The notes: generated from the sequence alone by a model not told the origin. Counted from the first letter of the stretch, positions 26,116 to 34,184 are shown. The stretch is DNA of 42,122 nt from Micromonosporaceae bacterium (GCA_020027875.1 JAHRHA010000044.1:1-42122), one strand, 5' to 3'. Numbers and translations are program-made.

Positions 26116-28593
26116 TCACGCGAGGTTCGAGCCCCGTCCGTCGTGCTGCAAAGCCGTCGTCCCGAGCGCCTCGGAGAGCGTCTCGCCGTCTAGCCTCTCG
26201 GCCACCGGCTTTCCGCTCGGCCCGTGCCGCCAGATTTTCGCCAGGACGGCGTTGGCGAGGTCGTGCTCGGACAACAGCAGGTCGAGGCCGACAAAGTCGT
26301 GCAGCCGTCCGACAACCGGGAGCCCGGACAGCGTATTGAGGGTCGCGGGCACGTCGATCGCGCGACGCTTGCGTACCTTGAGTTCCAGCACCTGGCGGTC
26401 GCTGTCGAACGCGGGTCGCTTGCGCGAAAGCGAGACATAACCTCGCTGGAGGATGCGGCTGTCCAGCAAATCCACATCGGACAACATCAGGTACATCGGC
26501 GCGTCGGCTCGCTGACCCTTGTCCGGCCAGTGCACCACCTCGTTGGGCAGGCCGGGTACACCGTGCTCAGCGCCCTCGAACCGGATGGCCAGAGCCCCGG
26601 CACCGAGGTCGCTGCGCGCCGAGATGCCGCCCTGTGCGTCGAGGTCGAACCGAGCCGTGACCCGCAGGTCCGACATCCATGCGAGCGGTAACAGGTGAGT
26701 GCAGCCGGTGTCCACCAGGCGCTGCCGCACCGTGGCCGGCGCATCCCGGCCGTGTTCATGGAGATCGACCGCCGTGCGCTCCGGTGCCAGGACCCGGAGC
26801 AGGTAACCGTCGCGGCGGCGATCGGCGAGGCGCAGTGGGTCCCGGCCGGCAAGCAGGAACAGGTCGGCCGACGGCAGTCCCCAGCCCTCGATGACATCGG
26901 CGGCCATCGGAGTCCATATGTACAGGTCGATGGGGCGCGAGTTCACCACGGGCGCGGGTGGTAGCCAGTGCACCGCGTGTGGTGCGTCCGTCCCGAGCAC
27001 CGGCGCGAGGGCCAGGCCGGCCGGCACGATCACCTCAGCCGTACCGGCCATCTCTGTCCCGTACACCGCCGGCGCGCGCATCTCGGGAACGAGAACCGTC
27101 GGGGCGAGGATCGACGATGCGTCGAGCTCTAGCCCGATCTCTCGACGCATCGACCGTCCCGTGGGTCGGCTCGCGTTCGCCAGCGCGTGGGGAAGGCCGC
27201 CCTCCGCGGAGCGCCCGTACGCGACCACGTGCCAGGCGCCATTCGGTCCGTCCGCGGCGAGTGTCCCATCAGGATTGACCCAGACATCCGACTCCGCCGC
27301 TGGCAGCCAGATGTCGACCGCGAGCAGGTCCACCAGGTGCCGGACGTGCGCGAGGGCCGCGTCCCAGTGCTTCGCCGGCGGTTGGGCGAGCAGCAGCAGG
27401 TCCTCGCCGGACCAGCCAGCCTCGCGGAGCAGCATCCGCAGCTCTCGGGCACCCACGGCGAGTGCCTTCTTGTCCCGAATCTGGACGCCGAACCGGCCGT
27501 CGCCGAGCACTGCCAGGTCGATGACGAAGAGCCCGTCGCACGGCGCCACCGACTCGTACCAGCGACGCATCTGTTCTAGCTGGCTTGCGTTCATCGAGAC
27601 GAGCCTGACCCCGGGGAATCTGGCCGCGGCCACGGCGCCCATCGGCACGAGCCGCCCGTCCAGGTCGGTGCCGTAGTGCGGTCGCCAGTCGGTGGCGAGG
27701 CGCGAGGGGTACGCCCGCCACGTTGACGGGCCGCCTACCTCGTCGACCGCCGCAAACTCTCCGCAGCCGGGGATGACGAAAGCAGCTCCGGCCGGTTCGG
27801 GCACCCAGATCGTGCGATTGAGTGCGTCGGCGAGGCGCATCAGCTCGACGTCCAGCGCCTCGCAGGCCGCCGTGTCGGTGGGCCAGGTCAGCGCAAGCTG
27901 CACATCGGGGTGGACCACGTCCAGACTTGCCCCGACAAGGGTGGCGAACTCGACCCCGCCGAGCAGGTTGCCGGCGTCATCGAACCTGGTGATCTCGAAT
28001 CTGGCGAGGTCGGCGTTGACGGCGACCGTGGTCACCCGGCTGGCGCCCACCTTCATGCGGGCTGCGAGCGACGAAATATCCTGGAATGTGGCCTTCGTCG
28101 CGAAGGCAACTCCGTCGGGTAGTAGGACCTTGACCAGCCCATTACTCTGCCGGAGTCGGCCACGTGCGGTAACAAACCACGTCGGAACGTCCTCGGGCAG
28201 GTCGGAGGGGCGTACGACGAGCCACTCCGCCGGTTCTCCCGTCTGCCTCTCAACCGCGATCACGTCCCAGGAATCGTTCGTGACCGGGCTGAACTCCCGC
28301 ACATAGCGAAGGTGAGCGCCGTGGGGCGTGAGGTATACGTCGCAATACAGGCTGTTAGCGAGTTCGGTCGCCAGCGCGAGGTATCGCTCGCCGTCGTCAA
28401 TCAGGAGTCGGACGTCGGTCTGCGGTTCCCCCTGGCTTCGGACCGTCGCGTTGAGCCCGGCCCGATCCGCGCCCGTGCCCTGCGACTGGAACGCCACTGG
28501 GTCCGTGTGCGGGGCTAGATCGAAGAGGTGCGGCATGGGGCGCCGGTGCGCCAGGAAGTCTTCGAGCGAAACGTCCTTGACGGGCTCCGCCAT
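26116..28593 (-). CDS. 825-residue modular protein of unknown function
   Basis: I do not recognise a family. No signal peptide or membrane helix is evident, so it is probably cytoplasmic. Three similar modules of about 170 residues can be seen: CDVYLTPHGAHLRYV with WDVIAVERQTGEPAEWLVV (84-127), RTIWVPEPAGAAFVI with FAAVDEVGGPSTWRAYP (260-296), and VDIWLPAAESDVWVNPDG with GAWHVVAYG (426-460). A fourth, weaker one follows near IDLYIWTPMAAD (555). Each module is preceded by a helix such as LMRLADALNR. The C-terminal 220 residues (YLMLSDVDLLDSRILQRGYV, LKVRKRRAIDVPATLNTL) differ. ATG 28593 begins MAEPVKDVSL; an upstream extension to 28770 is less likely. It stands alone, divergent from the Nudix-like gene. 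Confidence 0.85.
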   Translation of the reverse strand: MAEPVKDVSLEDFLAHRRPMPHLFDLAPHTDPVAFQSQGTGADRAGLNATVRSQGEPQTDVRLLIDDGERYLALATELANSLYCDVYLTPHGAHLRYVREFSPVTNDSWDVIAVERQTGEPAEWLVVRPSDLPEDVPTWFVTARGRLRQSNGLVKVLLPDGVAFATKATFQDISSLAARMKVGASRVTTVAVNADLARFEITRFDDAGNLLGGVEFATLVGASLDVVHPDVQLALTWPTDTAACEALDVELMRLADALNRTIWVPEPAGAAFVIPGCGEFAAVDEVGGPSTWRAYPSRLATDWRPHYGTDLDGRLVPMGAVAAARFPGVRLVSMNASQLEQMRRWYESVAPCDGLFVIDLAVLGDGRFGVQIRDKKALAVGARELRMLLREAGWSGEDLLLLAQPPAKHWDAALAHVRHLVDLLAVDIWLPAAESDVWVNPDGTLAADGPNGAWHVVAYGRSAEGGLPHALANASRPTGRSMRREIGLELDASSILAPTVLVPEMRAPAVYGTEMAGTAEVIVPAGLALAPVLGTDAPHAVHWLPPAPVVNSRPIDLYIWTPMAADVIEGWGLPSADLFLLAGRDPLRLADRRRDGYLLRVLAPERTAVDLHEHGRDAPATVRQRLVDTGCTHLLPLAWMSDLRVTARFDLDAQGGISARSDLGAGALAIRFEGAEHGVPGLPNEVVHWPDKGQRADAPMYLMLSDVDLLDSRILQRGYVSLSRKRPAFDSDRQVLELKVRKRRAIDVPATLNTLSGLPVVGRLHDFVGLDLLLSEHDLANAVLAKIWRHGPSGKPVAERLDGETLSEALGTTALQHDGRGSNLA

Positions 28594-28753
28594 CGCGCGC
28601 TTCGTGTGCGACCTGGCCACAGCAAGCGAGATTACCGGTGCGCGGCGTCGTTTACCGGCGACGCGCCCACGGGCCGCGCACCGTGGCCCGATAACTCGCT
28701 GTGGCACCCCTTCGACCGATGTCCGCACACCGGGCGGCTGGGATACTCGGTTG
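28594..28753. promoter_or_regulatory. Divergent intergenic region, 160 bp
   Basis: The region between the 825-residue protein gene and the Nudix-like gene. On the forward strand GATACT (28742-28747) ends 6 nt before the GTG 28754. Two ttaccgg sequences occur about 25 nt apart, the second inside a gcgtcg/cgacgc hairpin. No clear -10 box was found for the reverse gene. Confidence 0.35.
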
Positions 28754-29278
28754 GTGCAATGGAAGGTCAACTCCGAACGATCTCTCTATCGGGACCAATG
28801 GGTCGATCTTCGCTGTGCCGATGTTGAGCTCCCCGACGGTCGTCATCTGGATCACCGTTTGATCCACACCTCCGCCGGCGCAGGCGCGGTTGTCGTGAAC
28901 GACAGCGGCAGGGTGCTGCTGTTGTGGCGCCATCGGTTCATCACCAACACCTGGGGCTACGAGATCCCGATCGGTCGGATCAACCCCGGCGAACCGCCGG
29001 TCGAGGCGGCCGCTCGCAAGGTCGAACGCGAAACGGGATGGCGCCCGGGCGAGCTGAGCGCCCTGCTCTATGTGCAGCCATCCGCCGGGCTGACCACGTC
29101 CCAGCACCACATCTTCTACGCCAACCGGGCGTCCTACGTCGGGCCCGACACGGATAGCCTCGAGTCCGAGCATGTCGAGTGGGTCCGGCTCGACAAGATC
29201 CTCAACCTGATCGGAAAGGGTCAGATCGTCAGCGGGACCACGGTGGCCGCACTGCTCATGGCCCTGACGCGTACGTGA
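28754..29278 (+). CDS. Nudix-fold hydrolase-like protein with degenerate Nudix box
   Basis: A 174-residue protein of the ADP-sugar/NUDIX type: VNSERSLYRDQWVDLRCADV and ELPDGRHLDHRLI, GAGAVVVNDSGRVLLLWRHR, WGYEIPIGRINPGEPPVEAA, then ARKVERETGWRPGEL, and VEWVRLDKILNLI. The canonical Nudix box G-x5-E-x7-REUxEExGU is matched in spacing, but the box reads RKVERETGW: the Glu after Arg is Lys and the first Glu of the EE pair is Arg, removing two usual metal-binding residues. Activity is therefore doubtful; a ligand-binding or altered role is possible. GTG 28754 fits the typical N-terminus and has GATACT 6 nt upstream. Confidence 0.88.
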   Translation: MQWKVNSERSLYRDQWVDLRCADVELPDGRHLDHRLIHTSAGAGAVVVNDSGRVLLLWRHRFITNTWGYEIPIGRINPGEPPVEAAARKVERETGWRPGELSALLYVQPSAGLTTSQHHIFYANRASYVGPDTDSLESEHVEWVRLDKILNLIGKGQIVSGTTVAALLMALTRT

Positions 29279-29300
29279 GCCGCGGCCTGCCTAAGCCCGC

Positions 29301-31787
29301 TCAGGTCAGGCCTAGCTCCGCTCGCATCCAGTCGACACTCATCTGACCCTCGCCCTGCCACTCGAAATCGTCGAGCATGGCTCGCAGCTCATCCAGCACG
29401 TCGCCGCCTTCCGCCGCCGCCGCCCGTGGGGTGCGACCGCCAAGACCCGGAATGGACATATCGAGCCATCGCTGCTGGTACTCACGGATGTGCTCGCGGA
29501 TCGCCTCTTGGATCTCGTCGTCTGTGACCGCGTTGGTGCGGAAGCTGTCAATCTTGGTCGGGCCGGAGGCGGTGGAGCCCGTGGCGCGGGCGCCGGGGAA
29601 CGATCGGCCGGCCGGCTCGGTCGTCTCAGAGACAAGCTTCGCCCCGGGCGCGGCCGAGAGCACAATCTCGTGAATCTCGCGGAGCCGCTCGACGGAGTTG
29701 GCCTCGACCGTCCAGATGCGACCGTTGCGTGAGACCGCGCCGCCGTGGACTTGCTCGCCGTCGATGTCGAGCACCCAGGTGAGGTGGTCCCGGTCAGTCT
29801 CCTCGAGGCTCGCCGCCAGCTTCGTCCACGCTGCGCCCGCACCCGGTACCTCATACTCGGCCGTGCCGAACACCAGCTCGTCGCCGTCGCGGTTGGCCAG
29901 ACGCGGCGGCGGCTGGGGGCCGAAGAAGGCGGCCAGCTTCGCCGGTGAGGGGTCGGCGAACACCGCCATCAACTGTCGGCGCCGACCGCGCGGCACGCGG
30001 GTCATGGGTGTGATGATGCGGGGCCGTTCGCCGTCGTGCAGGACGCGTCCGACGAGCAGGTCGAGGCGGCGCACCGAGGAGGCGACGCGGTGATCGCGTA
30101 CGGTCACCTGGTCGCCGCCCAGCAGCGGCCGCAGCGCCAGCGCGTCCCCGCGGCCGACCTCGACGACCTCGTACGCCGTGGTGGTCGCGCCGGCCCATCC
30201 CTCGATCAACTCGCGTTCATCCGCGAGCAGCATCCCGCCGCGTTCGGACAGGTACTCGGTGAGCCCGCCGGCGTCGAACAATGCCAGGTCGAGGCCGAGG
30301 AGCGGGCTCGGATCGGTCTCCTGTTCCATCAGCTGATCCAACTCGGCCACTGTCCCGTTGTTGGAGGCGCGATCCATCCACACGGCCAGGCGGGCGTACG
30401 CGAGGAAGGCGCGGTCGGCCAGCGGGCGAGTCTTCTTGGGCAGGTGGCAGACCTTGTACTTGCGGCCCGACCCGCACGGGCACGGCTGGTTGCGCCCGAC
30501 CGCCGACGCAGTCATCGGCCGCGCAAGCAGCGCGGTAACTGCCATGGGTAGCGGGTCGCGCGGGTGCGCTCGGGCCCGGCGCAGGTGCTTATCCGCGGTC
30601 ACGAGGTCGCCCCGCGTCGCGGCGTACTCGGCCGCATCCAGAAGTGCCGGCGCCAGGTTCGGGTCGTCGCTTAGTGCCTCCCCGATGAGGCGCTCGGCCT
30701 CTTCGGGCTCGCCGTCGCCCTCGGCGGATCGGGCCGCGAGCAGCGCGCTCAGGGCCCGCTCCTGCGGTGTCGTGGCGGCCCGGCCATCGCCGCCAGCGCC
30801 CCGGCTTCGACCGGTTCCGTCTCCACCAGGTCCGCCACGTACTCCTGCAGCTCGGACGTGATGGTCTCGCGGAGGAAGACCCGACAGCCTGCCGCGATCA
30901 TGCCGTCGTCGTCGTCGCCGTCGTGGCCGTTGTCGCCGTCGTGGCCGTCGTCACCGTCGAGGGCGCGCAGGAAGACCGTCGCGCTGACTCGCGCGCGGAG
31001 CTGATCGGCGGAGAGGTCATCGTCCTCGTCCTCCCACGTCACGCCGGGCAGGCCCAGCTCACCGTGGAAGAACTCGAAGCCAGCTGCCGCGAGCATCATC
31101 CCGACCGGTGGCATCGGCTCGTCGAACAGTCCGGGATGGCGTAGCAGGGCCTCCGCCGTCACCCAGTCCAGCGGCACGCCGGGCCCCACGGCGGGTGCTT
31201 ACCCCGCAAGTCGAGGTACGCCTCGAAGGCTTCGCCGGCACACGCGGACGCGGTCTTCCCGAACGTCAGGGCTCGGCCATCCCTCGTGTCAGGCGCCGAG
31301 GTTGGGGCAAGCTCCATGATGCCCCGCAGTTGCAAACCGATCAACGTCCGCGGTTCGTAGCAGTCGAGCCAACCGTCCGGCCCGGTCAATTCGACACATG
31401 CCGCCGGCAGGGCGCCGCCATGTTCGGTCCGCTCGGCGCGGACCTCGCCGCCCCGGCCAGCGGCAGACCGTCGAGTGCGAGCCTAGCCCAGAGGGCGAGG
31501 TCGTCGTCCCCGAGGAGCCGGCCGCTGTCGAGCTCCTGGTCCGTCAACATATGCGTAAGCACCGCGCCGTCGGCGAGAGCGAAGACGTTCACCCAGCCGT
31601 GGTCGGAGTCGTGACCGCCGGGCCAGAGTTCTAACGCCTCCTCGATTTCACTTGGCGTGACGGCGGGGTGGTTCTCGCGCATGCGGCGGACGAGGTCCTC
31701 GAGCGGCGTTGGCACCGAGCCGATCTGCTTGCGGAGGTCGTCGGCCCATCCCCGTTCAGTCGTCGAGTCGTGTTCGATGTCGGCCAC
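29301..31787 (-). pseudogene. SEC-C motif protein broken by three frameshifts
   Basis: Reading the reverse strand from GTG 31787 (aaggtg 8 nt upstream) gives protein-like sequence in four consecutive frame segments: DLRKQIGSVPTPLEDLVRRM to LDGLPLAG (frame 1), GGEVRAERTE to YLDLRGKHPP (frame 2), VPLDWVTAEALLRH to EAGALAAMAG (frame 3), and TTPQERALSALLAA onward to the stop (frame 1 again). Each join needs one extra base, near 31451-31454, 31180-31187 and 30776-30784, all in G/C runs. The full protein would have about 829 residues with a TPR-like stretch (AERLIGEALSDDPNLA), the zinc motif RNQPCPCGSGRKYKVCH near 430, and a C-terminal domain. Separate ORFs exist at 29301-30602 and 30749-31189. Sequencing error or a true pseudogene are both possible. 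Confidence 0.75.
30902..30958 (-). repeat. Asp/Gly/His triplet-repeat tract
   Basis: In the third frame segment of the SEC-C gene the codons read DGDDGHDGDNGHDGDDDDG, with Gly at every third position for five triplets. The DNA is a gtc/gcc/gtg trinucleotide-type low-complexity tract. It looks like a short collagen-like or acidic flexible linker. Confidence 0.75.
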
Positions 31788-31834
31788 AGCACCACACCTT
31801 GTCATATCCCACGCACCGTCACACACAAGCGCCT

Positions 31835-31906
31835 CAAGATCCCCGTGATCACGTTCTGACCGTCGCGAAAAGCCGTCGATCATGACCTCCAGGTCATGAT
31901 CGACGG
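31835..31906 (-). repeat. Composite palindromic repeat, copy 2
   Basis: The perfect inverted repeat has 16-bp arms, ccgtcgatcatgacct (31873-31888) and aggtcatgatcgacgg (31891-31906), with a 2-nt centre. Reading the reverse strand, a 35-nt block (31869-31835) follows that begins ttcgcgacggtcag and ends ggggatcttg. It matches the block before ruvX at 29 of 35 positions; the palindrome matches too, but copy 1 has about 35 extra nt between the two blocks. As at ruvX it lies just upstream of, and in the same orientation as, a gene (48 nt before the SEC-C start). Confidence 0.85.
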
Positions 31907-31918
31907 AAGTGGGGTGGG

Positions 31919-32809
31919 CTAATCCCAGGACCAGTGGAAGCCGACGATCGCGTCCTCCACGATGTCGAACCTGGCCTGGACGGAGAACTCGCCGTCCAGC
32001 TCGACGAGCTGTTGGTCGATCACGCTGGCGTGGTCCAGTCGGTCCCAGCGTCCCAACCAGACCCTCGCCGGCAGCCGGTCCGGGTGGAACTTGACCCACA
32101 AGGTGACATCTCTCATCGTGCCCAGGACACCGCGGCGAAACTCGGGCGGCGGCGGCGTCCGGTAGCCGAAGGTGGTGCGGTAGTGCATGAGCGTCGTCTC
32201 GCCGAGGCCGAGTGGCCGGTCCAGCAGGATATCCACCCCGAAGAGGCCCTCGTTGACCCGATAGATGTCGCCGACGCGGCCGCCGCGGACAACCTCGACG
32301 ACGAGCTGGTCGGTATCGAACCGGTACGGGTAGGCATGCAGCGAATCCACAGTGGATTTGATGACCTGGATGGTCTGGTGCTCCGCCGGTAGCCCATCCG
32401 GTCCAAGCGTGTGCATCTCGTGCAGGGCGAGCGTGTCATGACGGGGCGGACCGCTCTGCCGGCGAAGGTCCGCCAGCGCGTCGCCGGTGATGACCGCCAC
32501 GCTGTCCGAGCCGCCCAGCAGGTCCCGAAGCCGCTGCGCATGGCGTGGGCTCAGCTCGAACGCGTCGATGAAGTCCTCCAGCGCCATCGAGCTGAGGGTG
32601 GTCCCGTCCAGGGCGCCACGTACCACGGCGATCAGGTCGGCATTGTCGGCACCGCGGCGGCGAAGCACCTCGGCGATGGCAGCGGCGTCTATCTCGGCCG
32701 GACCGGCGTCTGGGGCATGTTTCTCCCAGACCGAGCGGGGTTCACCCGGCCTGGCGAGGAGCATTCGCAGATAAGCCCCCGTCTGCGCGCTCCGATCGTG
32801 CTGAGCCAC
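31919..32809 (-). CDS. Conserved-looking hypothetical protein, 296 residues
   Basis: I do not recognise a named family, though the pattern looks like a conserved actinobacterial protein. The N-terminal half is helical and may hold a helix-turn-helix (ALEDFIDAFELSPRHAQRLR). The second half is beta-rich: LALHEMHTLGPDGLPAEHQT, IQVIKSTVDSLHAYPYRFDT, VVEVVRGGRVGDIYRV, MHYRTTFGYRTPPPPEFRRG, LWVKFHPDRLPARVWLGRWD. It could be a regulator with a sensory domain, but that is inference. GTG 32809 has TAACCT exactly 6 nt upstream, a leaderless layout. It is followed by palindromic repeat copy 2. Confidence 0.8.
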   Translation of the reverse strand: MAQHDRSAQTGAYLRMLLARPGEPRSVWEKHAPDAGPAEIDAAAIAEVLRRRGADNADLIAVVRGALDGTTLSSMALEDFIDAFELSPRHAQRLRDLLGGSDSVAVITGDALADLRRQSGPPRHDTLALHEMHTLGPDGLPAEHQTIQVIKSTVDSLHAYPYRFDTDQLVVEVVRGGRVGDIYRVNEGLFGVDILLDRPLGLGETTLMHYRTTFGYRTPPPPEFRRGVLGTMRDVTLWVKFHPDRLPARVWLGRWDRLDHASVIDQQLVELDGEFSVQARFDIVEDAIVGFHWSWD

Positions 32810-32857
32810 GCGGCCAGGTTAGCCGCTCGCCGCGGGGCGCGGACATCGGATGACGGG

Positions 32858-33319
32858 TCAGCCTTCGTCTCCGGAACGCCGTTCCAGGATCACCACAGGG
32901 ATCGGTCGGTCGGTCCGCTTCTGATAGTTGTCGTAGTCCGGCCAGATGGCGGTCATGGTTTGCCATAGTCGGCTCTGCTCCTCGGCCGTCGCCGGTCGCG
33001 CCTGCGCGTCGAACACGTCACCCAGCACCTGCACGCGTACCCGTGGGTCCGCCATGAGGTTGTCGAACCACTTCGGCGCGTCATCGCTGCCGCCCAGGGA
33101 GGCCACCACCAAGTACCGATCGCCGTCTCGTCCATAGATCAGTGGGGTGCGTCGACCGCGGCCACTGCGCCGTCCGATCGTCGTGAGTAGCAGCACGGGC
33201 GCGCCTCGCCGCCAGATATGGCCGTTCTTATCGTCGGCGCCGTCCGTGGCGATGTACTGACGCACATGCGTGCGGGCCCAGCCAGCCGGCGGATCGGATG
33301 GGTCGTCAAGAGGATTCAT
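32858..33319 (-). CDS. DDN-like deazaflavin (F420)-dependent oxidoreductase
   Basis: A 153-residue member of the nitroreductase/DDN family: HIWRRGAPVLLLTTIGRRSG, RGRRTPLIYGRDGDRYLVVA, SLGGSDDAPKWFDNLMADPR, VRVQVLGDVFDAQARPATAE and IWPDYDNYQKRTDRPIPVVI. The longer N-terminal segment and IPVVILERR end match full-length F420-type members. The ATG at 33319 overlaps the SRPBCC stop, placing it third in an ArsR-SRPBCC-DDN operon under probable ArsR control. The substrate is unknown. Confidence 0.9.
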   Translation of the reverse strand: MNPLDDPSDPPAGWARTHVRQYIATDGADDKNGHIWRRGAPVLLLTTIGRRSGRGRRTPLIYGRDGDRYLVVASLGGSDDAPKWFDNLMADPRVRVQVLGDVFDAQARPATAEEQSRLWQTMTAIWPDYDNYQKRTDRPIPVVILERRSGDEG

Positions 33320-33756
33320 GTACTCGAGCCTAATCGTCGCCGGGGGGTTACGAATGCCGGCAGGCGGGCCAGGCAGTCGGACCAGCCGATGTAGTGGTTG
33401 TCGCGGTCCGGGTCGCTGGCGAAACGCTCGTGGGTGAGCGTCAGGGCCGTCCCACCTTCCACACCGGACAGTTCGATGGTGACCAGCGTCTGACCGTCCT
33501 CGCCGTCCCACCGCCAGGTGAACACCAGCCGGCTCGGGGACTCAACCACGGCGTACTCGCCCGTCACGCCGATCCCGCCGCCCGGCCCACCCGGCCCGTC
33601 GATGCGGAACCGTCCGCCGGGTCGCGCATCGACGGCCGCCGTGGTGTGGAAGTGTGCCGGCCAGAACCACGCCGCGAGTGCGACCGGATCCGTGAGTGCG
33701 CGCCAGACGCGTTCGGGCGGGACGGGCAGGGTGCGGTCGATACGTAGTCGGATCAC
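33316..33756 (-). CDS. SRPBCC/AHSA1-like START-domain protein
   Basis: A 146-residue helix-grip-fold protein: RLRIDRTLPVPPERVWRALT, DPVALAAWFWPAHFHTTAAV, RPGGRFRIDGPGGPGGGIGV, SRLVFTWRWDGEDGQTLVTI, LTLTHERFASDPDRDNHYIG and WSDCLARLPAFV. Such proteins bind hydrophobic ligands and very often sit directly after an ArsR regulator, as here, sharing its operon. It overlaps ArsR by 4 nt (ATGA) and the DDN gene by 4 nt. It probably senses or processes the ligand that ArsR responds to, but this is inference. Confidence 0.93.
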   Translation of the reverse strand: MIRLRIDRTLPVPPERVWRALTDPVALAAWFWPAHFHTTAAVDARPGGRFRIDGPGGPGGGIGVTGEYAVVESPSRLVFTWRWDGEDGQTLVTIELSGVEGGTALTLTHERFASDPDRDNHYIGWSDCLARLPAFVTPRRRLGSST

Positions 33757-34085
33757 GGGTGCTCCCGGATCAGGTAGCGGTGCAGGGAGTCGATCCGGTC
33801 GTCCCAGAATCGCTGGTACGAGGCAAGCCAGCCCGCCGCGTCGGCGAGGCCCTGGGCATGCAGCGTACAGACGACCGTGCGCCCCGTGCGGGTGCGGTCG
33901 ACCAGGCCGGCCCGTTCCAGCACGGTGAGGTGTTTGCCGACGGCGACCAGGGAGATCGGTAGCGGCGCGGCGAGGTGGCTCACCGTACCGGGACCGTCCG
34001 CCAGCCTCGCTAGGAGGCCGCGGCGGGTGGGGTCGGCGAGGGCGGCGAAGGTCCGGTCGAGCGTCTCAACTCGATTGTAAACCAT
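33753..34085 (-). CDS. ArsR-family transcriptional regulator
   Basis: A 110-residue winged helix-turn-helix repressor: MVYNRVETLDRTFAALADPT, RRGLLARLADGPGTVSHLAA, PLPISLVAVGKHLTVLERAG and LVDRTRTGRTVVCTLHAQGL. No metal-binding Cys cluster is visible, so it belongs to the SRPBCC-associated non-metal group. ATG 34085 (MVYNRVE) is preferred over an in-frame start at 34121; it lies inside a perfect 16-bp palindrome, so the repressor would block its own translation start or a leaderless transcript. Confidence 0.93.
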   Translation of the reverse strand: MVYNRVETLDRTFAALADPTRRGLLARLADGPGTVSHLAAPLPISLVAVGKHLTVLERAGLVDRTRTGRTVVCTLHAQGLADAAGWLASYQRFWDDRIDSLHRYLIREHP

Positions 34086-34093
34086 ATGGTTTA
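34078..34093. promoter_or_regulatory. Perfect 16-bp palindromic operator over the arsR start
   Basis: taaaccatatggttta at 34078-34093 is fully self-complementary. Bases 34083-34085 are the reverse-strand ATG of the ArsR gene. An A/T-rich perfect palindrome in 70% GC DNA is striking and is the likely autoregulatory site. Confidence 0.75.
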
Positions 34094-34184
34094 GTGTTGT
34101 GCCGAGCGCGGCGCTGGTCAAGCATCCGGGTACGCTTTTGAAGTTTCCTGGCGCTCACCCACATGAAAGAGACATCTACCTCTT

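Noticed and set aside
30902..30958. RTX or dockerin calcium-binding repeat
   Set aside because: The nine-residue GGxGxDxUx pattern is absent; Gly recurs every three residues only.
14108..34184. Biosynthetic gene cluster or phage-defence island
   Set aside because: No polyketide, NRPS, RiPP or terpene core enzyme, no nuclease-ATPase defence pair, no integrase; the genes are mostly unrelated single units.
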